Assembly (NCBI RefSeq): GCF_900176505.1
Contig: NZ_FWYB01000009.1
Coordinates: 186,001-250,000, forward strand
Length of the DNA: 64,000 bases
Source: Pedobacter nyackensis
GTDB taxonomy: Bacteria; Bacteroidota; Bacteroidia; Sphingobacteriales; Sphingobacteriaceae
Direction: 5' to 3'
In this document: one piece after another, positions 26,980 to 36,737 of the stretch
Numbering within the stretch: position 1 is the stretch's first letter
Layout of the letters: each line of letters starts with the position of its first letter
Notes under the pieces: model-generated
What the model was told of the DNA's origin: nothing
The model's database searches: none
The model's input: only the letters and a program-made list of their open reading frames with translations
Position numbers and translations under genes: made by a program

Positions 26980-29127
26980 ATGAACCGAATATTCAAATAT
27001 TCCATTTGCTTAATCCTTTTATTTAGTGTCTCCCAGTTGGTTGCCCAGGAAATCAAATGGGAACTTATCGCGCCCGGAGTTTGGAAGGGAAGTGTGGGCA
27101 AGCCTGAAAGTTATAATCTGCTAACGGCTGCTGGTGCCAAACCGGCTATAAATGGATTAAAAGACATGGGGGAGGCTTCATTCCCGCTGGTAAAGGAAGA
27201 AATTACTGGGAAGCTAACGGATGGAAAAACCTATTTGCGTTTTCCGCTTGATAAAAACGAACAGATCTACGGCTTTGGCTTAAATTTTCAAACCGTTCAT
27301 CAGCGTGGTAAAATCCTGAAACTACATGTGGATCATTTTGGGGGTAAAGACAACGGACGTACACATGCGCCAACCCCTTTTTATGTATCCTCAAATGGGT
27401 ATGGTGTGTTTGTCAATTCAGCAAGATACCTGGATATTTATGCCGGAACCGCTGTTAAACGCGAAGGGAAGAATGTTCCTGAAGCAAAAGATCGTAATAC
27501 AGATAAAACATGGTCTTCACGCCCTTACTCTGATGGTGTAGAAATTCTGGTGCCAGCAGAAGGCGTAGAGTTTTATGTGTTTGCTGGTCCTAAACCACTC
27601 GATGCCATTCGCAGATACAACCTGTTAAACGGTGGTGGAGTACTACCTCCTCGTTGGGGATTAGGCTTTACACAAAGGGTAAAAACATTGTATACTTCGG
27701 CAGATGTAGAGGCGGAGGTTAAAGCATTTGAAGATAAAGGCTTTCCACTTGATTTTATTGGCTTAGAACCGGGGTGGCAAAGCAAAGCTTACCCTTGTAC
27801 GTTTGAGTGGGATAAAACACGTTTTCCTGAACCATCAGCTTTTGTGAAAAGCTTATTGAACAAAGGGATAAGGGTTAACCTGTGGACAAACCCTTATGTT
27901 TCTCCGCAAGCTTCTATCTATAACAGTATTAAGCCTTTTACTGCCGATCGTACAGTTTGGTTGGGTGCAATTCCTGATCTGACTATGCCGGAAGCACGTG
28001 ATATCCTTTTTTCACAGTTGAAAAAAAGTCAGGTCGACATCGGTGTTAGTGGTTATAAGTTTGATGAGGTAGATGGTTATGACCATTATTTATGGCCTGA
28101 TTTAACGACTTTTCCTTCGGGAAAAAGCGCAGAGCAAATGCGCCAGACTTATGGTTTGCTGATCCAGCGTTACAGCGCAGAAATGTATCATGAACGCAAT
28201 CAACGTACTTATGGATTGGTAAGGGGATCTAATGGCGGTGGGGCATCTATGCCTTATGTAATCTACAACGATTATTATAACCACGAAGATTTCATTACCG
28301 CGCTGATCAATAGTGGATTTGCGGGGGTATTGTGGACTCCGGAAGCAAGAGCTTCTAAAACGGAGGAAGAATGGTTGCGCCGTATGCAATCTGTTGTATT
28401 CTCACCAATGGCGATGATCAACGCATGGTCTACCGGCACCAAACCATGGTCGTACCCTAAAGTAGAGCAACAGGTGAAAGATATCGCATTGTTGCGTATG
28501 CAAATGATGCCCTATTGGTACAGTGAGTTTGCCAAGTATCATTTTCAGGGGATCCCTCCATTTAGAGCGATGAATCTTGAAGATGGCTATCAGGCGGATG
28601 TGAAGAAAGAAATTAAAACAACCAATCTGGAAGAGAACCCATATGTTGAAGCAGTAAGTAAAGAAGTGAAAGACCAGTATATGGCCGGCGAGTATTTATT
28701 GGTAGCCCCAATGTTTGCAGGCAAGGAAACCAGAACGGTGATTTTGCCTAAAGGTAAATGGTTCGATTTCTATACCGGTGCATATGCAGGTGATGGAGAA
28801 GTTATTACGGTTACTCCAGGCTTAGATAAGATCCCTGTTTATGTAAAAGACGGTGGTATTGTACCAATGGGACCAGCGTTGATGCATGCACCTAAATCAA
28901 CTGAAAAACTTGATCTGGAGATCAGATACTATGGAAGTAAACCTGGTAAGTATATGCTTTATGATGATGATGGGGAGACTTTTAATTATGAAAAAGGTGC
29001 ATATAGTTTCAGGGAAATTAATGTAGCTAAAGACGGAAATGGTAAGCTCAAAACGGCTATATCCGGTGCCGCAAAAGGGAAACCTAATACTATAAATAAA
29101 GTAAGCTTTAAAGCGATGACCAAATAA
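26980..29127 (+). CDS. GH31-family glycosidase, substrate uncertain
   Basis: Retaining alpha-glycosidase of the GH31 fold, exported (signal ends LVAQ). The N-terminal beta domain (30-210) leads to a TIM barrel with WGLGFTQRVKTLYTSADVEAEV (about 225) and the nucleophile region VSGYKFDEVDGYD, where Asp362 is the predicted nucleophile. Asp431 in VIYNDYYNHED aligns with the acid/base. Both motifs differ from the common alpha-glucosidase (WNDMNE) and alpha-xylosidase (KTDFGE) forms, so specificity is not readable; alpha-galactosidase or another rare activity is possible. Length of 715 residues is normal. It ends directly at the start of the lyase gene (TAA then ATG). Confidence 0.85.
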   Translation: MNRIFKYSICLILLFSVSQLVAQEIKWELIAPGVWKGSVGKPESYNLLTAAGAKPAINGLKDMGEASFPLVKEEITGKLTDGKTYLRFPLDKNEQIYGFGLNFQTVHQRGKILKLHVDHFGGKDNGRTHAPTPFYVSSNGYGVFVNSARYLDIYAGTAVKREGKNVPEAKDRNTDKTWSSRPYSDGVEILVPAEGVEFYVFAGPKPLDAIRRYNLLNGGGVLPPRWGLGFTQRVKTLYTSADVEAEVKAFEDKGFPLDFIGLEPGWQSKAYPCTFEWDKTRFPEPSAFVKSLLNKGIRVNLWTNPYVSPQASIYNSIKPFTADRTVWLGAIPDLTMPEARDILFSQLKKSQVDIGVSGYKFDEVDGYDHYLWPDLTTFPSGKSAEQMRQTYGLLIQRYSAEMYHERNQRTYGLVRGSNGGGASMPYVIYNDYYNHEDFITALINSGFAGVLWTPEARASKTEEEWLRRMQSVVFSPMAMINAWSTGTKPWSYPKVEQQVKDIALLRMQMMPYWYSEFAKYHFQGIPPFRAMNLEDGYQADVKKEIKTTNLEENPYVEAVSKEVKDQYMAGEYLLVAPMFAGKETRTVILPKGKWFDFYTGAYAGDGEVITVTPGLDKIPVYVKDGGIVPMGPALMHAPKSTEKLDLEIRYYGSKPGKYMLYDDDGETFNYEKGAYSFREINVAKDGNGKLKTAISGAAKGKPNTINKVSFKAMTK

Positions 29128-30321
29128 ATGAAAAGGATGAAACAGTATTTGTTAATGGCATTTTTATTGATGATCATGGCTAGCGCTCAGATAAATGCCA
29201 TGGCCAATAATCCAGAGGATATTGCAGAAGGTGTGCAAAAAGAAGTTGTAAAGACACTAAAAGCATCTATTTTAAAGAACGCAGCATGGGCCATGCAACA
29301 GCAGCCTGTAACGGTAACCGCGCAAAGCTCATCGAGAAGTGCCGGTGGTAAGCACGACTTTTATTCGGAGGGAGATTATTGGTGGCCAGATTCACAAAAT
29401 CCTGATGGTCCATACATTCAGAAGGATGGGATGACCAATCCGGAAAACTTTGTAGCACACCGTTTGGCAATGATCCGTTTCAGTAAAATCATTGGCTCGC
29501 TGGCTTCTGCATATAAGCTTACGGGCGATCAGAAATATGTAAACCAGGCCATGTTGCACTTACAGGCCTGGTTTGTAAATGAAGGGACCATGATGAATCC
29601 TAACCTGCAATATGCACAAGCTATAAAAGGGCGTTTTACCGGTCGCGGAATTGGCATTATCGACACCATTCAATTGATGGAAGTAGCTCAGGGACTCATT
29701 GTGATGCAGAAAGCAATAGACTCAGGCGTTTTGTCTGAAACCAAAAAATGGTTTGCTCAATACCTTAACTGGTTAATGAGTCACCAGTACGGAAAAGATG
29801 AAATGAATGCTCAAAACAATCATGGTACTTGCTTTACTATGCAGGTGGCATCTTTTGCTAAACTGTGTAATGATGATAAGCTGCTGGATTTTTGTCGCGA
29901 CAGGTATAAAAATGTATTGTTGCCTAACCAAATGGCAGTGGATGGTAGCTTCCCAAGGGAACTTGCCCGTACAAAACCTTATGGTTATTCGATCTTTAAT
30001 CTGGATGCGATGACCACTCTTTGCCAGATTCTATCCACCAAAACTGATAATCTTTGGAATTATAAAACCAGTGATGGAAAATCTATTCAAAAAGGGATTG
30101 CGTATTTGTATTCTTTTGTAGCTGATAAAAGTAAATGGCCACTAAAACCGGATGTAATGTATTGGGATAACTGGCCGGTAGCACAACCATTTTTGGTTTT
30201 CGGGGCCAATGCTTATGGTCAAACAGATTGGCTGAATACCTGGGTAAAGCTTGATCATGAGCCTACTGTAGAAGAAGTAATCAGAAATTTGCCGGTTAGG
30301 AACCCCCTAATCTGGCTGTAA
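29128..30321 (+). CDS. Alginate-lyase-fold polysaccharide lyase (PF05426 type)
   Basis: Exported (alpha/alpha) barrel protein of the alginate lyase superfamily, predicted to cleave a uronic acid-containing chain by beta-elimination. Family signatures: YSEGDYWWPDSQNPDGPYI (about 75-93), AQNNHGTCF with Asn231 and His232, and FPRELARTKPYGYSIFNLD with Tyr285 and Tyr287 as candidate catalytic base/acid. The YWWPD motif recalls the PL38 branch of glucuronan/alginate lyases, an assignment I cannot verify. It has a signal peptide (ends INAMA) and 397 residues. The GH88 gene two positions downstream would process the unsaturated uronic acid produced, so the pair makes a coherent lyase pathway. Confidence 0.8.
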   Translation: MKRMKQYLLMAFLLMIMASAQINAMANNPEDIAEGVQKEVVKTLKASILKNAAWAMQQQPVTVTAQSSSRSAGGKHDFYSEGDYWWPDSQNPDGPYIQKDGMTNPENFVAHRLAMIRFSKIIGSLASAYKLTGDQKYVNQAMLHLQAWFVNEGTMMNPNLQYAQAIKGRFTGRGIGIIDTIQLMEVAQGLIVMQKAIDSGVLSETKKWFAQYLNWLMSHQYGKDEMNAQNNHGTCFTMQVASFAKLCNDDKLLDFCRDRYKNVLLPNQMAVDGSFPRELARTKPYGYSIFNLDAMTTLCQILSTKTDNLWNYKTSDGKSIQKGIAYLYSFVADKSKWPLKPDVMYWDNWPVAQPFLVFGANAYGQTDWLNTWVKLDHEPTVEEVIRNLPVRNPLIWL

Positions 30322-30339
30322 CTAAAAAAAGAATTTGCC

Positions 30340-32211
30340 ATGAACCGGAAAGCAGTATTTTTATTTTCCTCCCTCATTACGCTCAGTAGCCTCGGGTATA
30401 GTCAGGTAGTTGGAGATGAAGACAAAGAAATGTTTAACAGGGCGCAGCAGCGTGATCAGAAAGCAATGGAGGAGGCCAGTAGTGGCTGGTGGAAAAACTC
30501 CATGAAGACTCATGATGCAAGGATTGCCTGGTGGCGGGACGCCCGGTTTGGGATGTTTATACATTGGGGCTTATACGCACTACCTGCCGGAGAATGGAAA
30601 GGAAAGGAAGTGAAGGGGTATTCCGAGCATTTGATGCGTAAAGAGAAAATAACAAGAGCAGATTATCTGGATCTGGCACATCTATTTAATCCTACGAAAT
30701 TTAATGCTGAAGCATGGATCCTTGAAGCCAAAAAAGCTGGAATGCATTATTTTATCATTACCGCAAAACATCATGATGGTTTTGCCATGTATGATTCAAA
30801 TGTTTCTGATTTTAATATCGTTAAGCAAACACCTTTTAAGCGTGATCCAATGGCCGAGTTGGCTGCTGCAGCTAAGAAGCATGGAATGAAGTTCGGTTTT
30901 TATTATTCACATGCCTTCGACTGGGAGCATCCTGATGCCCCGGGTAACGACTGGGAGTATAACAACCCTGGTGGAGATAAACTGCATGGTGGTACTAACT
31001 GGTACGATACGCATCCGGAATGGCTACCGAAAGCAGTTAAGTACGTAGATCAAAAAGCAATTCCTCAGATAAAAGAACTCATTAACAAGTATCATCCTGA
31101 TATTTTATGGTTTGATACACCACAAAAGCTTCCTTTGTCGGAAAACATTAGGATTCTTAAAGCCATCCGAGAAACAGATCCTGACATTGTGGTAAATGGT
31201 CGTTTGGTAAGAAGCGCTAAAGTTAATTTTGGTGATTATGTAAATACGGGCGACAGGCCTGCTGAGTTGCTTACCGTTGCCGGTGATGCAGAAGCGATTC
31301 CAACCACCAACGAATCTTATGGCTATTCTAAACATGATAACAGTCATAAATCTGCTAAGTTTTTTATACAGCTTTTGGCTAACTCGGCTTCGCGTGGTGC
31401 TAACCTGTTAATGAATTTAGGCCCTAAAGGTGATGGTACCTTTGATCAGAAGGACAAAAATATTCTGGATAGTATTGGCGGCTGGTTAAGCCAAAATGGT
31501 GAGGCGATATATGGTACCCAGCGCGGTGTATTGCCTATCCCGGCCTGGGGCGTAAGCACTCAAAAAGGTCAGCTTATTTACCTGCATGTATTCAACTGGC
31601 CTAAAGATGGGAATCTGGTAGTTGGCGGGTTGAAAAGCGACGTTAAAGCGGCCTGGTTCCTGACTGACAAAAACAAAAAGAAGTTAGCGGTTAAACGTTT
31701 AGGAGCCTCAGATGTGAATGTGAGTTTGCCTGCGAATGCTCCTGGCAGCCCCGACGTGGTGCTGGTGTTGGAAGTGAATGGGAAAATCGAAGCTGATGCG
31801 GCAAGAGTGCTTGATCCAAATATCCCGGTAAACAGATTTCTGGTGTTTGATGCTAAACAGCAAGGGAAAAAGTTAGGTTTTGGCGATGGAAAAACCGACC
31901 GCTACTTTGTTAACGGATGGAGCTCGAAAGACAGCAACTTATCCTGGAATTTAAAAGCATTAAAACCTGCCAGGTATAAAATTATTGCAAAATATATCGC
32001 CGATGAGGGTGGTTCAACTTATGAAATCAAAGTAGGCGATTTCTCTAAAAAAGAAGAAGTTATTGCTTCTCAAAAGGGAGCCGTTGTTACCCAGGAAATT
32101 TGTGTTGCCGAATTGGGCGAGGGTGCCTATCAGCTTAACGTCACTCCATTAGCTATTAAAGGAGCGGAGTTGATGAAATTACTTGAAATCCAGCTTTTAC
32201 CTATAAAATAG
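30340..32211 (+). CDS. Alpha-L-fucosidase, GH29 (second paralogue)
   Basis: Exported GH29 enzyme (signal ends GYSQ) with FGMFIHWGLY (70-79), TAKHHDGFAMYDS (141-153) and nucleophile Asp259 in ILWFDTPQK. Compared with the paralogue at 16241 it has an insertion around residues 200-230 (PGNDWEYNNPGGDKLHGGTN) near the active site entrance. It ends in a beta-sandwich plus a roughly 120-residue ligand-binding-like module, total 623 residues. It lies 18 bp after the lyase and 25 bp before GH88 in the same operon. The insertion suggests specificity for a different fucosyl linkage. Confidence 0.92.
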   Translation: MNRKAVFLFSSLITLSSLGYSQVVGDEDKEMFNRAQQRDQKAMEEASSGWWKNSMKTHDARIAWWRDARFGMFIHWGLYALPAGEWKGKEVKGYSEHLMRKEKITRADYLDLAHLFNPTKFNAEAWILEAKKAGMHYFIITAKHHDGFAMYDSNVSDFNIVKQTPFKRDPMAELAAAAKKHGMKFGFYYSHAFDWEHPDAPGNDWEYNNPGGDKLHGGTNWYDTHPEWLPKAVKYVDQKAIPQIKELINKYHPDILWFDTPQKLPLSENIRILKAIRETDPDIVVNGRLVRSAKVNFGDYVNTGDRPAELLTVAGDAEAIPTTNESYGYSKHDNSHKSAKFFIQLLANSASRGANLLMNLGPKGDGTFDQKDKNILDSIGGWLSQNGEAIYGTQRGVLPIPAWGVSTQKGQLIYLHVFNWPKDGNLVVGGLKSDVKAAWFLTDKNKKKLAVKRLGASDVNVSLPANAPGSPDVVLVLEVNGKIEADAARVLDPNIPVNRFLVFDAKQQGKKLGFGDGKTDRYFVNGWSSKDSNLSWNLKALKPARYKIIAKYIADEGGSTYEIKVGDFSKKEEVIASQKGAVVTQEICVAELGEGAYQLNVTPLAIKGAELMKLLEIQLLPIK

Positions 32212-32236
32212 AATATTAATAATAAGAGAAACGATT

Positions 32237-33556
32237 ATGAAAACAATCCCTTTAACCATATATGCTTTATTGCTCGCTACCGGCTCATCTATTGCGCAGG
32301 ATAACGTTCAACGTGTTAAAACCATTAACACAAAAACCTCAACAATCTCAGGAAGTACTCAGAACTCTGGAAAATTAGGCAGGACAGAAGTTCTTTCCAC
32401 GACTGCATTTCCAAAGCGAACAAATGCCTTTGAAGTAGATGTGAAAAAGGCGTTTAACCAGGCCGACAAGCAAACCCTTGTGATGCTTAAAGAAATAGAA
32501 AAGGTTAAGGTTGCCGGGGCAAAAGCCGACCAGGTTTCGCCGAGAACATTGGAAGATGGTAATTTGAGGCTGGTGGCTTCGCGCGACTGGACAAGTGGTT
32601 TTTTTCCAGGTGAGCTATGGTTCTTATACCAATATACCGGTAAGCAGCAGTGGTTAGATCAGGCAAAAGCATATACTGCACTTATTGAGCAAGAGCAGTT
32701 CAATGGCAAAACCCACGATATGGGCTTTAAAGTTTACTGCAGTGTAGGTACAGGATATCGTGTAACTAAAGACAAACATTATGCGGATGTTATTATCCAG
32801 TCGGCCAAAACATTGGCAACACGTTTTAACCCTAAAACCGGAGTGATACGCTCATGGGACCACAGTACCGATAAATGGGGAAATCCGGTAATCATTGATA
32901 ACATGATGAACCTGGAATTACTTTTTGAAGCTACAGTACTTACCGGTGATTCTTCCTTCCATAAAATTGCAGTAAGTCATGCCAATACCACCATGAAAAA
33001 TCATTTCCGCCCTGATTACAGTTCTTATCATGTTGTTGATTATGATCCGAATACAGGTGCTGTGTTAAAGAGACAAACCCATCAGGGCTATAGTCATGAA
33101 TCTGCATGGGCAAGGGGACAAGCATGGGCATTGTATGGATATACCCTTTGTTACCGCTTTACAAAAGATCCTGCCTATTTAAAACAGGCAGAAAACATAG
33201 CCCGTTTTATACTGAATCATAAAAACATGCCCGCTGATCTGGTTCCATATTGGGATTTTGATGCACCTAACATTCCTAACGAGCCCCGCGATGCTTCGGC
33301 TGCTGCAGTAATTGCTTCGGGCTTATATGAATTAAGCGGTTATAGCAAGAATAAAAATCTTTACCTGCAAAAAGCAGATAAGATGCTGAACAGCCTGGCT
33401 ACTAAATATGTATCTCCGGTAGGAGAGAATAAAGGATTCATTCTGATCAGCAGCACCGGTTCAAAGCCGTCTAACAGTGAGGTGGATGTACCATTGTCGT
33501 ACGCTGATTATTACTACCTTGAAGCTTTGCTTCGTTATAAAGCGTTAAAAAGATAA
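32237..33556 (+). CDS. GH88 unsaturated glucuronyl hydrolase
   Basis: Hydrolyses the 4,5-unsaturated uronic acid left at the non-reducing end of oligosaccharides by polysaccharide lyases, acting by hydration of the double bond. The (alpha/alpha)6 barrel shows RDWTSGFFPGELWFL (about 114-128) and the two catalytic aspartates: Asp161 in THDMGFK and Asp221 in IIDNMMNLE. Their 60-residue spacing matches the family. HQGYSHESAWARGQAWALYG (about 277-296) is also typical. Signal peptide present; 439 residues, somewhat long because of an N-terminal linker. It sits in the same operon as the lyase at 29128, whose product it would use. Confidence 0.93.
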   Translation: MKTIPLTIYALLLATGSSIAQDNVQRVKTINTKTSTISGSTQNSGKLGRTEVLSTTAFPKRTNAFEVDVKKAFNQADKQTLVMLKEIEKVKVAGAKADQVSPRTLEDGNLRLVASRDWTSGFFPGELWFLYQYTGKQQWLDQAKAYTALIEQEQFNGKTHDMGFKVYCSVGTGYRVTKDKHYADVIIQSAKTLATRFNPKTGVIRSWDHSTDKWGNPVIIDNMMNLELLFEATVLTGDSSFHKIAVSHANTTMKNHFRPDYSSYHVVDYDPNTGAVLKRQTHQGYSHESAWARGQAWALYGYTLCYRFTKDPAYLKQAENIARFILNHKNMPADLVPYWDFDAPNIPNEPRDASAAAVIASGLYELSGYSKNKNLYLQKADKMLNSLATKYVSPVGENKGFILISSTGSKPSNSEVDVPLSYADYYYLEALLRYKALKR

Positions 33557-33650
33557 GTTACAATAGTATATGGAAGAGCCAATTTTGTTGAATTTTAAGC
33601 AAAGCAAATGCGCTATTTTAGTCCTTAGTAAAACCAACTAGAACCAAATC

Positions 33651-35090
33651 ATGTATAAACGAAAATTACTTATAGTAGCAACGGCTTTTTTATTATTAGC
33701 CCAGTCTACCTACAGTCAGCGAGCCTTAACAAAAGATGAAAGGATGGCTTGGTGGCGTGATGCCAAATTTGGAATGTTTATTCACTGGGGAGTATATGCT
33801 CAGTTTGCCGGTGTTTACAAAGGTCATGAGCAATTGCGCGGAGGGGCAGAGTGGATCATGAACCGCTCTAAAATCCCGGTCACCGAATATCAGGAAATGG
33901 CCAGGAACTTTAATCCTGTAAAATACAATCCGGATGCATGGGTACGCATGGCAAAAGATGCCGGAATGAAATACCTGATTATCACCGCAAAACACCACGA
34001 TGGTTTTGCTTTATTCAACTCTAAAGCAAGCAAGTGGGACATCACTGATGCTACACCTTACGGTAAGGATCTATTGAAGCCACTGGCTGAAGCTTGTAAA
34101 AAGCATGGTATTAAGTTAGGTTTTTATTATTCACAGGCACAAGACTGGAACAATCCGGGAGGATCTGTAGCTAGAAAAGTAATGAGAGAAGGATGGTTAA
34201 ATCCTGATTCGGCCAAAATTGATGCTTATACCCTGGCTAATAAAGGGCATTGGGATCCTGCGCAGATGACCAAAACATTTGATCAATATATTGATGATGT
34301 GGCTGTTCCGCAGGTGAAAGAGTTAATGACTAATTATGGTGATATCGCTGTGCTTTGGTGGGATACGCCAACCAATATGACTGATGAAGCAGCACTTAAA
34401 CTACAAAATGCTTTAAAATCACAACCACATATCATTACCAATGATCGTTTGAAACGTCCGAACTTTCCAGGAGATACCAAAACACCAGAGCAAAAAATAC
34501 CTAGTCAGGCTGAATTGGATGGCATGGACTGGGAAACTTGCATGACCATGAATGGAACCTGGGGCTTCAGAACGGCTGACCAGAAATGGAAATCTACAGA
34601 GACACTAATCCGTAACCTGGCTGATATTGCTTCAAAAGGTGGTAATTATCTGCTAAACATCGGTCCGAAACCTGATGGAACATTTCCTCAGGAAAGTGTG
34701 GATCGACTGGCGGAGATTGGTAAATGGATGAAAGTGAACAGTGAATCTATATATGGTACTAAATCCAGTCCTTTAGTACCGCAACAATGGGGGCGCGTAA
34801 CCAGAAAGGATAACGCTAAGGGTACTACACTTTATTTTACAGTATTTAACTGGCCTGCAGACGGAAAATTAACCATTTCAGCTATTAAGAATAAAGTTGT
34901 TTCTGCAAAGTTATTGGGCGCAAAAGACAACGTGAAAGCGGAAACTAAAGGAAATAATTTGGTGATTAACCTGCCTGCAAGCGCGCCTGATGCCGTTGCA
35001 AGTGTAATTAAAATTGAGTTTGAAGGTGAAGTAGCCCATCAGCAGGAAGCTACACCTAAAAAGGAAATGAAAACAGGTGCATTAGACTAA
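33651..35090 (+). CDS. Alpha-L-fucosidase, GH29 (third, short paralogue)
   Basis: Exported GH29 (signal ends TYSQ) with FGMFIHWGVY (40-49), TAKHHDGFALFNS (112-124) and nucleophile Asp238 in VLWWDTPTN. At 479 residues it lacks the extra C-terminal module of the other two paralogues and ends soon after the beta-sandwich, with a polar tail (HQQEATPKKEMKTGALD). The 94-bp gap before it holds a weak promoter candidate (TATTTTAG at 33614-33621), so it may be separately boosted. The next gene follows after 5 bp. The three GH29 enzymes differ enough around the active site to act on different linkages. Confidence 0.92.
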   Translation: MYKRKLLIVATAFLLLAQSTYSQRALTKDERMAWWRDAKFGMFIHWGVYAQFAGVYKGHEQLRGGAEWIMNRSKIPVTEYQEMARNFNPVKYNPDAWVRMAKDAGMKYLIITAKHHDGFALFNSKASKWDITDATPYGKDLLKPLAEACKKHGIKLGFYYSQAQDWNNPGGSVARKVMREGWLNPDSAKIDAYTLANKGHWDPAQMTKTFDQYIDDVAVPQVKELMTNYGDIAVLWWDTPTNMTDEAALKLQNALKSQPHIITNDRLKRPNFPGDTKTPEQKIPSQAELDGMDWETCMTMNGTWGFRTADQKWKSTETLIRNLADIASKGGNYLLNIGPKPDGTFPQESVDRLAEIGKWMKVNSESIYGTKSSPLVPQQWGRVTRKDNAKGTTLYFTVFNWPADGKLTISAIKNKVVSAKLLGAKDNVKAETKGNNLVINLPASAPDAVASVIKIEFEGEVAHQQEATPKKEMKTGALD

Positions 35091-35095
35091 AATAA

Positions 35096-36622
35096 ATGAA
35101 TAAAACTATAAAATTTGCCGCATCGCTTTTATTAATTAATACTTTAATAACAGATGTTCATGCGCAAAAGACAGCCCCATTGTGGGAAGATTTTGTGAAA
35201 GCAAAAAAATCGGGTAGCACGCCAGTGCTGCCCGATTTTTCATATGCAGGTTATGGGTTTTCCGAAATTCCGATCCCAGCTGTAACTAATAAAAAGTATT
35301 TTAAGGTTGATGATTATGGGGCTAAACCCAATGATGATCAGTTTGATGATCAAGCCATTCAAAAGGCTATTGATGCGGCCGAAGCTAATCCTGGCGGTGG
35401 TGTTATATACTTCTCATCCGGTAAATACCTGATTGCTCCCGATGAAGATGCCAAAAAGCAGATCCTAATCTCAAAAAGTGGTATCATTTTAAAAGGCAGT
35501 GGGAGCGGAGTCGGTGGTACCGAAATCTACCAGGCAAACATGCGTATCAATGGCCGGCAGTTTATGTTTAAGCCAGAAAAATTGAATACGGAAAAGCTGG
35601 CAACTATTGTGAAAGATGCAGGACGGGAGACTTTCTCTGTCGTTGTAAAGGATGCAGCCAGGTTAAAGGTAGGGCAGGATGTAGTGATCCGTCATAAAAG
35701 TGAGGAGTATACCAGACTTTATTTTTCTCCTTTGGAATTGAAGCCGCAATGGTCGCGCTTATTGGGCGAAAAGGGCGGAATGCAGATTTATGAAATTCAT
35801 ACGATCACTAAAGTGGAGGGAGAGAAGGTTACTTTTAAAAATCCTATTCATTTGGATATCAAAATGGTTAAGTCGGCCAATTGGACAATTGAATCATATG
35901 TTTCTATAGACCATTGCGGTGTAGAAGACATCTTGTTTACCAGTAACTGGAAGAGTTATCCTGAAGAGTTTATTCACCATAAAAATGAAATTCATGATTA
36001 TGCCTATGAAGCGATCGGTATGGAGTATGTGAAGAATAGCTGGGTGCGCAATTGTGAGTTTCATGACTGGAATGAAGGGGTAATGATCCGCTCAGGATAT
36101 CAGGTAACAGTAGAAAATACTCATTTTAGAGGTAAAAAGGGGCATGCTTCGGTACACGCAAGAACCGGGTATGGTGTGTTGGTTAAGAAATGTACATTTA
36201 ATGGTGCGCAACATCATGGTGCAGGTACAGGCTACGGTGCTGTAAGTACGGTTATTACCCAATGTTCATTAGGTACGGATCAGAATTTCGACATACACTC
36301 GGGGCAACCTTTTGCCACCTTGTATGATGATATTGATGGAGGTGTTTTTTATAACCTTGGCGGTCCGGAACCCGGACATCCGCATCATGGTAAGCACCTG
36401 GTGCTTTGGGATTTTCATCATAAGTCGGCAAAGGACCAGCACTACAATTTCTGGGATATGAGCAGAAGGAGGAATTATACAATTGCAGAGCCAATTTTGG
36501 TTGGTTTTCAGTCGGATAAGGAAGTGACGTTTGACAATGCAGGGGTAGTAGAGATGAAAGGGGAAGCGGTATTGCCGAAGTCGCTGTTTGAGGCGCAGTT
36601 GAAGTTGAGACTTAATAAGTAG
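35096..36622 (+). CDS. Right-handed beta-helix, lyase-like protein (pectate-lyase superfamily)
   Basis: Exported protein (signal ends VHAQ) with a pectate-lyase-type N-terminal cap (VDDYGAKPNDDQFDDQAIQKA, about 70-90, shortened here as VDDYGAKPNDDQFDD) and a beta-helix of repeated short strands. C-terminal sequences resemble the DUF4955 group. Histidine/aspartate-rich motifs line the helix (EFIHHKNEIHDYAYEAIG, HGAGTGYGA, GHPHHGKHLVLWDFHH), which may bind metal or form an active site, but no catalytic residues are established. It is the last gene before a large terminator. A relative of similar length lies at 39332 on the opposite strand. Likely a polysaccharide lyase or hydrolase acting on the uronic acid backbone. 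Confidence 0.72.
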   Translation: MNKTIKFAASLLLINTLITDVHAQKTAPLWEDFVKAKKSGSTPVLPDFSYAGYGFSEIPIPAVTNKKYFKVDDYGAKPNDDQFDDQAIQKAIDAAEANPGGGVIYFSSGKYLIAPDEDAKKQILISKSGIILKGSGSGVGGTEIYQANMRINGRQFMFKPEKLNTEKLATIVKDAGRETFSVVVKDAARLKVGQDVVIRHKSEEYTRLYFSPLELKPQWSRLLGEKGGMQIYEIHTITKVEGEKVTFKNPIHLDIKMVKSANWTIESYVSIDHCGVEDILFTSNWKSYPEEFIHHKNEIHDYAYEAIGMEYVKNSWVRNCEFHDWNEGVMIRSGYQVTVENTHFRGKKGHASVHARTGYGVLVKKCTFNGAQHHGAGTGYGAVSTVITQCSLGTDQNFDIHSGQPFATLYDDIDGGVFYNLGGPEPGHPHHGKHLVLWDFHHKSAKDQHYNFWDMSRRRNYTIAEPILVGFQSDKEVTFDNAGVVEMKGEAVLPKSLFEAQLKLRLNK

Positions 36623-36654
36623 CGAGAAAAAGGAAGAAAATAACGAAGAAAATA

Positions 36655-36737
36655 ACCGTTCTCTTCAGCGTCTGGCATCTGTTGTTGAAGGACAACAGCG
36701 CCTAAGGCCGCTTCAGAGAAGGTAATTTTCTTTTTCA
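36655..36737 (+). terminator. Large branched terminator closing the enzyme operon
   Basis: Outer arms TTCTCTTCAGCG (36659-36670) and CGCTTCAGAGAA (36709-36720) pair with a central TC/TC mismatch. They enclose an inner perfect 7-bp hairpin (CTGTTGT/ACAACAG, 36679-36698). ACC at 36655 can extend the stem with GGT at 36721. A T-rich tail (TTTTCTTTTTC) follows at 36726-36736. It separates the operon ending at 36622 from the esterase gene. Confidence 0.7.
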
